A DNA stretch of 64,000 nucleotides from the NCBI GenBank assembly GCA_030832095.1, contig JAURJT010000014.1:1-64000 (forward strand). Direction: 5' to 3'. Positions 1 to 8,191 of the stretch are shown in pieces. The DNA comes from Gammaproteobacteria bacterium (GTDB lineage: Bacteria; Pseudomonadota; Gammaproteobacteria; Burkholderiales; Burkholderiaceae_B). The notes beneath the pieces are model-generated. The model was not told the DNA's origin and did not search any database. It was given only the letters and a program-made list of their open reading frames with translations. The position numbers were made by a program, and so were the translations under genes. The stretch's first letter is position 1. Each line of letters begins with the position of its first letter.

Positions 1-629
1 CCCTCGGCAATCTTTGTCTGTCGGGTCAGTTGTGGGGGCAGGCCGAACTCTACCTCACACGCAGTTTGGCGCGTCGCAGCGATGCGCGGGTGCACGCGTT
101 ACTCGGAAGTTTGTTCGATAAGCTCGAACGCCCTCAAGAGGCTGCTGCCCAGTGGCGCCTAGCGACTGCGCTTGGCACGACCTTACCGGTTCTGTTGGCA
201 GACTCGTACCTGCCGGCGGCCGAGGTTGAGTCTGACCCTGGCGTGTTTCATGCCGAGGGGCTAGCTTACTTAACCGATAGCGGGTTTCCGGTTGACTGGG
301 CACAAAACGCCTCTGCCGCAAAGTCTGGCACTGACGCGAGGAGCGATCGGACGACGACTGTCGTTGCTAGCGGGTATACGCCCAGGCCGCCTGACGAGTT
401 TGAAGAGTACTTTGACAGTGCTCCGATTGCGCACCTGGCCGAGCCAGCTGCCGTGTCACCTTACGCGGGCCCCAATGCTGGCCTAGGCACTTCAACCCTC
501 AGCGCAGCGTCCACTGCCGGCCCAGACACTTTGACCCCCGCCTTAGCGCCCACTGCTCGTGCGGACACTTCGACCTCCGCCGCAGCGCCGCTTGCGTCGG
601 ACAAAGGTGCTGAGCCGACAAAAAGTTAA
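1..629 (+). CDS. hemY: HemY-like TPR protein, C-terminal part (cut by window edge)
   Basis: The reading frame is open from the first bases of the window, so the gene begins upstream; about 208 residues are seen. The visible N-terminal part reads as a TPR pair (LGNLCLSGQLWGQAELYL, then VHALLGSLFDKLERPQEAAAQW), the pattern found near the end of HemY, an inner-membrane protein of proteobacteria linked to the late steps of heme synthesis. After the TPR part comes a variable tail that ends in three 13-residue Ala/Thr/Ser/Pro-rich repeats. A TTG at position 30 could pass for a start, but the TPR homology continues upstream of it. The identification rests on a short piece, so another TPR protein is possible. 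Confidence 0.55.
   Translation, partial: LGNLCLSGQLWGQAELYLTRSLARRSDARVHALLGSLFDKLERPQEAAAQWRLATALGTTLPVLLADSYLPAAEVESDPGVFHAEGLAYLTDSGFPVDWAQNASAAKSGTDARSDRTTTVVASGYTPRPPDEFEEYFDSAPIAHLAEPAAVSPYAGPNAGLGTSTLSAASTAGPDTLTPALAPTARADTSTSAAAPLASDKGAEPTKS
489..605 (+). repeat. Three tandem 39-bp repeats inside the hemY-like gene
   Basis: Units at 489-527, 528-566 and 567-605 encode TSTLSAASTAGPD, TLTPALAPTARAD and TSTSAAAPLASDK. The units are imperfect copies in frame, so the repeat number can change without breaking the protein. It lies in the low-complexity tail beyond the TPR region. Confidence 0.7.
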
Positions 630-658
630 CTAGTCGTTTTAGAGATCAGGATTTAAAC

Positions 659-1357
659 ATGAGCAACTATGCAGTAGAAGTCCCAAGTATTGTTGGATTG
701 CCAATTGTGGGTAGCGATCAACTGTTTCCGGTTCGTCGTGTCTACTGCGTTGGTCGTAACTATGCCGAGCATGCAAAAGAAATGGGGTTCACTGGTCGTG
801 AAGATCCTTTCTTTTTCTGCAAGCCGGCAGATGCATTAGTAGCTATTCCAGCGGGCAAGCCTGGTCAAATTCGCTATCCCTCTAAAACGGCTAACTTGCA
901 TTACGAAATGGAGTTGGTTGTCGCGTTGGGTAGTGGCGGTGTTGATATCCCGGTCGAGCAAGCGAACAATTGCGTGTTTGGTTATGCGCTTGGCCTGGAT
1001 ATGACACGGCGTGATTTGCAAAACGAGTGCAAAAAACAAGGCCGCCCTTGGGAAATTGGTAAGGGTTTCGATGAGTCTGGCCCGATCGGGCCGATTCACC
1101 CGCGCGCGCTCACTGGTATCTTGTCACAGGGCAGTATTACATTGTCGGTGAACGGTGTTCAAAAGCAAACAAGCGATCTTTCGCAAATGATCTGGAACAT
1201 TCCAGAAAGCATTGCTTATCTGTCAGGCTTGTTTGAATTAAAGGCCGGCGATTTGATTTTTAGCGGCACACCTGAAGGTGTGGGCGCAGTGGTGAAGGGC
1301 GACAAAATGATTGGTCATGTCGCCGGCTTGGGTGAGTTTGAAGTACATGTTGTTTGA
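659..1357 (+). CDS. Fumarylacetoacetate hydrolase (FAH) family protein
   Basis: A 232-residue, single-domain, cytosolic hydrolase of the FAH superfamily, whose members cleave C-C bonds of acylpyruvates or decarboxylate or hydrate small oxo-acids with a divalent metal. The family landmarks are in order: YCVGRNYAEHAKEMG near residue 30, the acidic metal ligands in LHYEMELVVALG (about residue 80) and LGLDMTRRD (about residue 118), and SGTPEGVGAV near the C-terminus. Length and motifs fit the fumarylpyruvate/maleylpyruvate hydrolase-like group; the substrate cannot be named from sequence. It starts 29 bases after the hemY-like gene and ends 6 bases from the convergent CoA-transferase stop, so the two transcripts must overlap or share a boundary. 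Confidence 0.85.
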   Translation: MSNYAVEVPSIVGLPIVGSDQLFPVRRVYCVGRNYAEHAKEMGFTGREDPFFFCKPADALVAIPAGKPGQIRYPSKTANLHYEMELVVALGSGGVDIPVEQANNCVFGYALGLDMTRRDLQNECKKQGRPWEIGKGFDESGPIGPIHPRALTGILSQGSITLSVNGVQKQTSDLSQMIWNIPESIAYLSGLFELKAGDLIFSGTPEGVGAVVKGDKMIGHVAGLGEFEVHVV

Positions 1358-1363
1358 AAAAAC

Positions 1364-2554
1364 TTAAATCACCCCTCGCGATTTCCAGTCGGCTTGTTGC
1401 GAGGCACTGATACCCAAAGACTCTAGGATTTCGGTTGTATGCTGCCCGAGCTCGGGCGCAGAGCGGGTAATCTGCCCTGGGGTCTTACTGAGTTTAGGTA
1501 CGATGCCAGGCACTTGCACCACTGAGCCATCGGCCAAGGTCGCATTCAAAATCATCTCGCGCGCCTGATAGTGTGGATCGTTGGCAATATCAGCGGCGTC
1601 GTAGCTTTTGCCCGCTGGCACGCCGGCCGCGTTCATAGCTGCTAATACGTCGTCTAATGAATGTTGGGCCGTGTAGGCTGAGATCGCAGCGTCAATTAAA
1701 TCTGCATGTTCAGCGCGCCCAGCATTGCGCGCAAGCTTTGGATCGTTTGCCAAATCTTCACGAGCAATCATTTGCATCAGGCGCTTATAGATGCTGTCGC
1801 CGTTGCCAGCAATGAGCGCATATTTGCCGTCTTTGCAAAGATACGCGTTGGTTGGTGCAATGCCAGGCATGCTCGCGCCCGAAGGTTGTCGAATGGCACC
1901 AAACTTTGAGTACTCGGGCAATACGCTTTCAAGCATATTGAAAACAGATTCGTACAGCGCGACATCAACTTCTTGCCCGACACCCCCTTGTTGCTCGCGG
2001 TGGCGTAAGGCAAGCAAAATACCGATGACGCCATGCAGGCCAGATAGGGTATCGCCAATCGAAACACCTGTGCGCACCGGAGGGCGTCCTGCTTCACCCG
2101 TCAGGTAGCGTAAGCCGCCCATCGCCTCGCCGATCACACCAAACCCTGGGCGATCTTTATACGGGCCCGTTTGGCCGTAGCCCGAGACGCGCAGCATAAT
2201 CAATTTAGGATTGATGGCATGCAAGTCTTTGAAGCCGATTCCCCATTTTTCTAGAGCCCCAGGGCGAAAATTTTCAATCACAATATCCGCGTCTTCGGCT
2301 AATTGCCGAATCACGTCTTGGCCCTCGGGTTCGCGTAGATTCAGCGTAATTGAGCGCTTGTTGCGTGCGTGCGCTGCCCACCAGACTGAGGTGCCCTCGT
2401 GCAACATGCGCCAGGCACGAAGCGGGTCACCGGTTTCAGGAGGTTCAATCTTAATCACATCGGCACCAAATTCGCCCAGCATTTTTGAGGCAAAAGGGCC
2501 TGCAATGAGTTGCCCAAGTTCGATGACCCGCAGGCCGCTTAAAGGAAGTGTCAT
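1364..2554 (-). CDS. Class III (CaiB/BaiF) CoA-transferase
   Basis: A 396-residue cytosolic enzyme that moves CoA between a CoA thioester and a free carboxylate. It has the family N-terminus (LGQLIAGPFASKMLGEFGAD, then VIKIEPP), the RNKRSITLNL segment and VSGYGQTGPY. Asp168 in SIGDTLSG stands where the catalytic aspartate of formyl-CoA transferase lies, so it should be active. The donor and acceptor are unknown. It is the first of five family III CoA-transferases in this window. It is not tightly linked to leuD, which ends 120 bases upstream of its start. Confidence 0.9.
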   Translation of the reverse strand: MTLPLSGLRVIELGQLIAGPFASKMLGEFGADVIKIEPPETGDPLRAWRMLHEGTSVWWAAHARNKRSITLNLREPEGQDVIRQLAEDADIVIENFRPGALEKWGIGFKDLHAINPKLIMLRVSGYGQTGPYKDRPGFGVIGEAMGGLRYLTGEAGRPPVRTGVSIGDTLSGLHGVIGILLALRHREQQGGVGQEVDVALYESVFNMLESVLPEYSKFGAIRQPSGASMPGIAPTNAYLCKDGKYALIAGNGDSIYKRLMQMIAREDLANDPKLARNAGRAEHADLIDAAISAYTAQHSLDDVLAAMNAAGVPAGKSYDAADIANDPHYQAREMILNATLADGSVVQVPGIVPKLSKTPGQITRSAPELGQHTTEILESLGISASQQADWKSRGVI

Positions 2555-2675
2555 AGTGTGAGGATTTAATATGTCTGCTAAGGATGTGCGTTGTACTGTT
2601 GTCGCTTAAACGTGGATGGCTATCGGTCAATTATTCAAGCTATTAGCCAAGAATAGAGGGCGCTAGTTCGATCAG

Positions 2676-3305
2676 TCAGCTGGCCAGCCAAGGATGCGCG
2701 TTGTGATGCTGTCGCTCAAAGTTTTCGATGTCGCTAGCATAGCTCAAGGTCAAGGCGAGTTCATCAACCCCTTTGAGCAAGCATTCATGCCAAAAGGGAT
2801 CCATGGTGAAGGTGTATTGCATGCCCAGACCAGGGGCCTGTACGGTGCAGGCACTCAGGTCAATCGAGATCTCGCGGATTGCTGCATTAGAGTCGCTCGA
2901 GTCGAGTAATGCCTGACGTACCACTGCCAATGATTTGGCCTCAAGGCGGATTGGTAGCAAGCCATTTTTCAGACAGTTATTAAAAAATATATCGCCAAAA
3001 CTTGGCGCCAGAATGGCTCGAATCCCAAAGTCTGATAAACAGTACACGGCTCCTTCGCGCGACGAGCCGCAGCCGAAGTTTTCGTCTGCAACCAAAATTT
3101 GTGCGCCTTGAAACGGCGGGCGGTTCAGGATGAAATCTGGTCTTGGTGCGCCGTGGTCATCAAAACGGAGGTCGTGAAATAAATAGGTTTTGTACAATTC
3201 ATCACGGTTCTTTTTCAGGAATCGCGCCGGAATAATCTGATCAGTGTCGACGTTTCGCCCCTCAAGAGGAGCAGCGAGCGCCCGTAAGTGCGTAAAGGCT
3301 TGCAT
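2676..3305 (-). CDS. leuD: 3-isopropylmalate dehydratase small subunit
   Basis: A 209-residue swivel-domain subunit of isopropylmalate isomerase, which converts 2-isopropylmalate to 3-isopropylmalate in leucine synthesis together with LeuC. The sequence carries GRNVDTDQIIPARFLK, the substrate-recognition stretch NFGCGSSREGA and the LeuD-typical ending SDIENFERQHHNAHPWL. It begins one base after the leuC stop, so the two subunits are made together. No leuB follows, unlike common leuCDB arrangements, so a leuB elsewhere or a paralogous isomerase role remain open. Identity as the small subunit is secure. Confidence 0.92.
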   Translation of the reverse strand: MQAFTHLRALAAPLEGRNVDTDQIIPARFLKKNRDELYKTYLFHDLRFDDHGAPRPDFILNRPPFQGAQILVADENFGCGSSREGAVYCLSDFGIRAILAPSFGDIFFNNCLKNGLLPIRLEAKSLAVVRQALLDSSDSNAAIREISIDLSACTVQAPGLGMQYTFTMDPFWHECLLKGVDELALTLSYASDIENFERQHHNAHPWLAS

Positions 3306-3306
3306 A

Positions 3307-4731
3307 TTATTGTTGACCCATTAAGGTGCGTACGTCGGTAAAGTGACCTGTGACTGCCGCGGCTGCAGCCATGGCTGGGCTGACAAGGTGTGTACGTACC
3401 CCGGGGCCCTGGCGCCCAACAAAGTTTCTGTTAGAGGTTGATGCGACCCGTTCATTTGGCAAAGCCAAGTCACCGTTTATGCCAACGCACATTGAGCAAC
3501 CCGGTTCGCGCCATTCAAGCCCCGCCGCTTGAAAAACTTTATCGAGTCCCTCGGCTTCAGCGGCCTGCTTAATGAGCATCGACCCTGCCACCACGATGCC
3601 CGGCACAACAGCACGGCGACCACGCAGGATGTCTGCCGCCATGCGCAAATCAGAGAGGCGACTATTGGTGCATGAGCCGATAAAGACGCGATCAATTTTG
3701 ATCGTGCTCAAGGCGGTGCCGGGAGTCAGATCCATATAAGCAAGTGCGGCCAGCGCAGCTTGTTTAGCATGTGGATCAGAGAGGGCTGAAGGATCAGGGA
3801 CCAGGCCGTCAATAGCAACGCCAGTGTCTGGGGTGGTGCCCCAAGTGAGCATCGGTGATAGTTGTGCAACGTCGATACTAAGCGTTTGATCAAAATGGCA
3901 GCCGTCATCGGAGGGCAATTGTTGCCATTCGCGTAAAGCCTGATCCCACGCCGAGCCTTTAGGTGCAAAGTTACGACCGTATAAATAATTAAACACCACG
4001 TCGTCAGCGGCGATGAGCCCCGAGCGTGCGCCGGCTTCGATCGTCATGTTACACATGGTCAGACGTTCGTCGAGCGATAGCCATTGCAGCGCGCTGCCAG
4101 TGTATTCAACGGCGAAACCCACTGCGCCCGCGACGCCTAATTTTGCGATGACAGCCAAGATGATATCTTTACCACCCACTCCCGCAGCCGGCTTACCGTT
4201 GAGCTCGACGCGCATTTGCAAAGGCTTGGCCTGCCAGAGGGTTTGAGTCGCCATGATGTGCATGCTTTCTGACTGCCCAACTCCGAACGCCATTGCGCCC
4301 ATCGCACCATGTGTCGAGGTATGACTATCGCTGCAGGTGATAACAGAACCGGGTAAAGACATACCCTGTTCAGGGCCCACGACGTGAACAATGCCCTGCT
4401 GCGGGTCTTTGATCGAAAAATAGTGTGCGCCCGACCATTTCATGTTGTCGTCAAACTTAAGAATCACCTCTTTGATTTCAGCGGTGATGGCGTCGTTTGG
4501 ATCTCGACTAGTGGTTGGCACGTAGTGATCGGCAACACCAAAAATTTGTTTGGGATTGCGAATCGTTAGGCCGCGCGCGCGCAGATCTTTGAACGCATGA
4601 AATGACCCTTCGTGAATAATGTGTCGGTCGATGTATAGCAAAGACGGGCCAGCAGTGCGAGGCATGACGACATGTTGGTCCCAGATTTTTTCAAAGAGCG
4701 TGCGCCGCGACTGAGGTTGAGAAGGTTTCAT
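3307..4731 (-). CDS. leuC: 3-isopropylmalate dehydratase large subunit
   Basis: A 474-residue aconitase-family subunit that carries the 4Fe-4S cluster. The cluster ligands are visible as Cys in VFIGSCTNSR and the pair in GCSMCVG; SDSHTSTHGA and TSNRNFVGRQG are further family marks. Length matches LeuC (about 470). The ATG at 4729-4731 overlaps the TGA of the upstream cation transporter gene (4728-4730), an ATGA junction that suggests translational coupling. An operon partner with metal-transport ability next to an Fe-S enzyme is suggestive but not proof of a link. Confidence 0.92.
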   Translation of the reverse strand: MKPSQPQSRRTLFEKIWDQHVVMPRTAGPSLLYIDRHIIHEGSFHAFKDLRARGLTIRNPKQIFGVADHYVPTTSRDPNDAITAEIKEVILKFDDNMKWSGAHYFSIKDPQQGIVHVVGPEQGMSLPGSVITCSDSHTSTHGAMGAMAFGVGQSESMHIMATQTLWQAKPLQMRVELNGKPAAGVGGKDIILAVIAKLGVAGAVGFAVEYTGSALQWLSLDERLTMCNMTIEAGARSGLIAADDVVFNYLYGRNFAPKGSAWDQALREWQQLPSDDGCHFDQTLSIDVAQLSPMLTWGTTPDTGVAIDGLVPDPSALSDPHAKQAALAALAYMDLTPGTALSTIKIDRVFIGSCTNSRLSDLRMAADILRGRRAVVPGIVVAGSMLIKQAAEAEGLDKVFQAAGLEWREPGCSMCVGINGDLALPNERVASTSNRNFVGRQGPGVRTHLVSPAMAAAAAVTGHFTDVRTLMGQQ

Positions 4732-5675
4732 TTTGTGGCGGTTGCTTTTGGGTCGGTTCGAGAGGGGACCGGATCAATATGCGTTAACAGGTTCAGTACA
4801 CGATGGCGTTGCATGACGGCATGCCGTGCCGCTAGGCCAATATCGTGTCCCGTTTCAACGGTCAAAAATGCATCAACCTCGATGTGCGCATCCACCAGAA
4901 TCATGTCGCCCATTTTGCGAGTACGCACGTCATGCACGCCTAACACCCCAGGGGTTTTCAACAGCGTGTCGGTGATTGCCTGAACTTCAATATCGTTGGC
5001 CGACCGATCCATCAAATCATGAAAGGCGTCAGAGCCAAAATCCCAACCCATTTTGCCCACCATCAAGCCAACAATCAGTGCAGCGATGGGATCTAAAATC
5101 GGATAGCCTAGCAGGTTGCCGATAATGCCGACTGCCACCACCAGTGAGGAGGCTGCGTCAGAGCGCGCATGCCAGGCGTTCGCAACCAGCATGCTTGATT
5201 TGACGTCTTTGGCAATACGAAGCATGTAACGAAACAATGTTTCTTTTGCGACTAACGACAGGGCTGCGATCCATAACGCCACACCGTGCACCGAGTCGAT
5301 GGTGTGCGGGTCTTTCAATTTTTCAAAGGCGGACCACAGCATGCCAAACCCGACGGCCAGTAGCAGGCCGCCTAACACCATCGAGGCCGCAGTTTCAAAG
5401 CGTTGATGACCATAGGGGTGATCTTGATCTGCGTCTTTTTGACTGTGATGGCTGGCAAAGAGCACCACAAAATCAGAAATCAGATCCGAAAGCGAATGCA
5501 CGCCGTCGGCAATCAAGGCTTGCGACTTTGCAAAAATACCCACGCTAATTTGGGTGACGGATAACAAAATATTGACGATCACGCTCACCCATGTGCTTTT
5601 TTTCGCAGCGCTGGCGCGTTCTGCCGTCGTAAATTCGACGTCTTCGCTGTCGTCGTGCAAGTTTGAAACGTTCAT
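4728..5675 (-). CDS. Cation diffusion facilitator (CDF) family metal transporter
   Basis: A 315-residue inner-membrane antiporter exporting divalent cations (Zn, Fe, Mn or Co in this family) against protons. The membrane core spans roughly residues 25-220. It has the metal-site signature ADGVHSLSDLISD near residue 75 and a second HxxxD-type site in AWHARSDAASS near residue 165. The cytosolic C-terminal domain follows, with LGVHDVRTRKMGDMILVDAHIEVD. It is translationally coupled to leuC downstream. Which metal is carried cannot be read from the sequence. Confidence 0.88.
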   Translation of the reverse strand: MNVSNLHDDSEDVEFTTAERASAAKKSTWVSVIVNILLSVTQISVGIFAKSQALIADGVHSLSDLISDFVVLFASHHSQKDADQDHPYGHQRFETAASMVLGGLLLAVGFGMLWSAFEKLKDPHTIDSVHGVALWIAALSLVAKETLFRYMLRIAKDVKSSMLVANAWHARSDAASSLVVAVGIIGNLLGYPILDPIAALIVGLMVGKMGWDFGSDAFHDLMDRSANDIEVQAITDTLLKTPGVLGVHDVRTRKMGDMILVDAHIEVDAFLTVETGHDIGLAARHAVMQRHRVLNLLTHIDPVPSRTDPKATATK

Positions 5676-5713
5676 GTTGCTCTCAGTGTTTGGAAGTTCG
5701 ATGCTTGCGCGGC

Positions 5714-6982
5714 TTAGCCAAAACGGGTTGGTCTAAACGGGTTCAAATCGATTTCGGGCTGAAGGCCCACAGCAAGTTGAGCCACTATACGCCCAGTTCT
5801 AGCTGATCCTACCAGTCCCACATGACCGTGGCCGTAGGCATGAATAATATCCTTGCTACCAGAGGCCAAGCCAAGGCAAGGCAGCCCATCAGGGGTGCTA
5901 GGGCGGCGCCCCATCCAGATTTGGATTTGTTCTGGAGCCAGATTACGCGGCAGAGTCGGATACAGCGTTAGCAAGTGATCGCGCAAAATTTCGGCGCGAC
6001 GCCAGTTGGGCGTGTCGTCAGCCTCTGCAATTTCAACTTGACCGGCCACGCGTAAGCCTTGGTTCATTTGCGTCACGATCACTTTACAGTCAGCAAACAT
6101 GGTGGGCAGGCGTGGCCCGGCTTCGACGCCCGATACGACCGCGTGGTAGCCACGCTCAGTCTCTAGCGAGACCTTGTCGCCAGCCAGGGCTGCAAAGGCC
6201 TTTGAGCGTGCGCCCACGGCAATCACAGCCTTGTCACAGGCGACCTCTCCACCTTCGATCAACACGGCTTTCAGCGAGCCGCGCTCGATTCGAAAACCGG
6301 TTGCGCGGGCGTGCAATAACGTCGCCCCGCGAGTTTGTGCATGGCGGATCAAGGCCGCAGTGTAAGCTCCAGGGTTGCGACAGCTGCCGGTCTCGGCGAC
6401 GAAGACGCCAAAGGTGTATTTGGGGTCAAGGTCTGGCTCAAGGTCGGCTAGCGCGGTTGCGTCGAGTTCTTGCCAACTGACCCCTTCTTTTCGGCGAATC
6501 TCCCAAGCCTTGGCATCGAGTAGAAAGTGTTCACGCGATAAAAAAGCGTGAAGCAAGCCGTTGCGTTCGATCAGTTCACCGACCCCCGCTTGTTGTGCCA
6601 TGTGTTGATGCAGGGCTGGCGCGCCGGCCAGCAGAGTGCGCAGCGCGTGGGCGGTGCGTTCGATTTTTGGATAGGTCCAGGCCGCGGTCAGGTAGCGTAG
6701 CAGCCAGGGTAGGGCGCGTGGAAAATACCGCCAGCGCACTGAGAGGGGACCAAGTGGGTCTGCCAGCCACCTCGGGACTTGCTTCCAAATGCCCGGTGAG
6801 GCAGGGGGTAAAACAGAGTGTGAAGATAACCATCCAGCGTTACCGTAGCTTGAGGCCTGCGAAGCACCGGGGGTTTCTGGTTCGATCAAGGTGACTTTCA
6901 GTCCGGCTTCTAGGCAATGGAAGGCGCTTGCTGCCCCAATAATACCGGCGCCGATGATGACAACGTGGTCTGGTTTGCTCAA
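5714..6982 (-). CDS. DadA-like FAD-dependent amino-acid oxidoreductase
   Basis: A 422-residue DAO-family flavoprotein resembling the small subunit of D-amino acid dehydrogenase, which oxidatively deaminates D-amino acids at the inner face of the membrane. It starts with the dinucleotide-binding motif VVIIGAGIIGAASA (residues 7-20), has SYGNAGWLSSHS near residue 45, ETERGYHAVV near residue 275, and closes with GRRPSTPDGLPCLG and AYGHGHVGLVGSARTG, both typical of DadA-like proteins. It lies 38 bases upstream of the CDF gene on the same strand and may head the run to leuD. A paralogue is present at 40033-41292. The true substrate may be another secondary or N-methyl amine. Confidence 0.82.
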   Translation of the reverse strand: MSKPDHVVIIGAGIIGAASAFHCLEAGLKVTLIEPETPGASQASSYGNAGWLSSHSVLPPASPGIWKQVPRWLADPLGPLSVRWRYFPRALPWLLRYLTAAWTYPKIERTAHALRTLLAGAPALHQHMAQQAGVGELIERNGLLHAFLSREHFLLDAKAWEIRRKEGVSWQELDATALADLEPDLDPKYTFGVFVAETGSCRNPGAYTAALIRHAQTRGATLLHARATGFRIERGSLKAVLIEGGEVACDKAVIAVGARSKAFAALAGDKVSLETERGYHAVVSGVEAGPRLPTMFADCKVIVTQMNQGLRVAGQVEIAEADDTPNWRRAEILRDHLLTLYPTLPRNLAPEQIQIWMGRRPSTPDGLPCLGLASGSKDIIHAYGHGHVGLVGSARTGRIVAQLAVGLQPEIDLNPFRPTRFG

Positions 6983-7124
6983 AAAAGATCCCTCTGGCGC
7001 TAGCGTAATCTGTAGTGGTGAATCTTAGCATTTGCGCCTTCGCGCGCAGCACGCAAAAACGTGGTGCTCTCGGGTCAAAGCCCCGTTATGATGTCGATAT
7101 TGTGTTTCCTTTGGATTTTGCTAC

Positions 7125-8048
7125 ATGAAAGCTGTATTTATTGACGCCAATGGCAGTTTGGCCGACGTGGCGCGCCGCTTGCACCAACCCGACGACATTG
7201 CCTTGTTGGTCAACGAACAACCCGACATCACCCCTGAGCAGATTCCAGGTGTCATGGGTGACGCTGAAATCCTGATCGTCGACCACACGGCGGTACCCGT
7301 TGAGATCGCGCAACAATGCAAAGGCCTCAAGCACGTGGTGTTTTTAGGTACAGGGGCGCGCTCTTACATGAACCCCGAAGCGCTTGCCAAGATTGGTATC
7401 GAAGTTCACATTATTAAGGGCTACGGCGATACCGCGGTTGCTGAGTGTGCCTTTGCCCTAATGTGGGCTAGCGCCAAGGGCTTTGCCCGGATGGATCGCG
7501 GCATGCGTGCCGGGCAGTGGTTGCGTACAGATGGAATTGAGTTAACCGGTAAAACCTTGGGCTTAATCGGCTTTGGCGGTATCGCCGCCGAAATGGCTCG
7601 CTTGGCGCTCGGTGCCGGCATGAACGTGATTGCGTATAACCGTAGCCCTAAAACTCACGCTGGCGTGCGCTTTGCGGACTTGGACACGGTATTGGCAAGT
7701 AGCCACGTGTTGTCAGTGCATTTGTTGCTCAATGACGATACTCGCGGCTTTATTTCGGCCGAGCGCATTGCAAAAATGCGCGATGGCGTTATTTTGATCA
7801 ACACGGCACGCGGCGCGGTCATTAATGAACAAGCACTGATCGCTGGGCTGACCTCTAAAAAAATTGGTCACGCCGGCCTTGATGTGTTTGATATCGAGCC
7901 TTTGCCTGCCGATCACGCCTTCACCAAAATCGAAAACGTCACTCTGTCGGCCCACTCAGCGTTTCGTACGCCTGAGGCAAGCGACAACTTGATTGAGGCC
8001 TCACTGAACCATTGCCGCCGTATTTCTGGGCAGGGTCAACAGCGCTGA
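7125..8048 (+). CDS. D-isomer-specific 2-hydroxyacid dehydrogenase family protein
   Basis: A 307-residue NAD(P)-dependent enzyme interconverting 2-hydroxy and 2-keto acids. The Rossmann glycine motif is GLIGFGGIAAEMA. The catalytic triad can be placed: Arg in INTARGAVIN, Glu in DVFDIEPLP and His in LSAHSAFRTPE. It is divergently arranged from the FAD oxidoreductase, with a 142-base gap holding promoters for both. The product cannot be narrowed to a substrate. Confidence 0.87.
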   Translation: MKAVFIDANGSLADVARRLHQPDDIALLVNEQPDITPEQIPGVMGDAEILIVDHTAVPVEIAQQCKGLKHVVFLGTGARSYMNPEALAKIGIEVHIIKGYGDTAVAECAFALMWASAKGFARMDRGMRAGQWLRTDGIELTGKTLGLIGFGGIAAEMARLALGAGMNVIAYNRSPKTHAGVRFADLDTVLASSHVLSVHLLLNDDTRGFISAERIAKMRDGVILINTARGAVINEQALIAGLTSKKIGHAGLDVFDIEPLPADHAFTKIENVTLSAHSAFRTPEASDNLIEASLNHCRRISGQGQQR

Positions 8049-8065
8049 TTTTTTTTGAGTCCGGG

Positions 8066-8099
8066 CAGGCTTCTGTTTTAAAACAGTAACGGTTGCCTG
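8066..8099. promoter_or_regulatory. Nested palindrome between dehydrogenase and Bug gene
   Basis: A perfect 14-base palindrome CTGTTTTAAAACAG lies at 8073-8086, flanked by outer arms CAGGC (8066-8070) and GCCTG (8095-8099). No T-run follows, so it is a poor intrinsic terminator. It lies about 105 bases before the Bug start codon and could be a dimeric regulator site. This is inference from symmetry alone. Confidence 0.3.
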
Positions 8100-8191
8100 A
8101 AGTCACGAAGATACCTTACAGCCTGCACGTGTAACTGAGGCGCTTGGCAGACACGAATGAGTTGTTCACCAACAGTACAAGGAGATTCACA

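Noticed and set aside
8048-8056. T-run after the 2-hydroxyacid dehydrogenase gene as a terminator
   Set aside because: No GC-rich hairpin stands just before it; only an 8-base palindrome CAGCGCTG is present.
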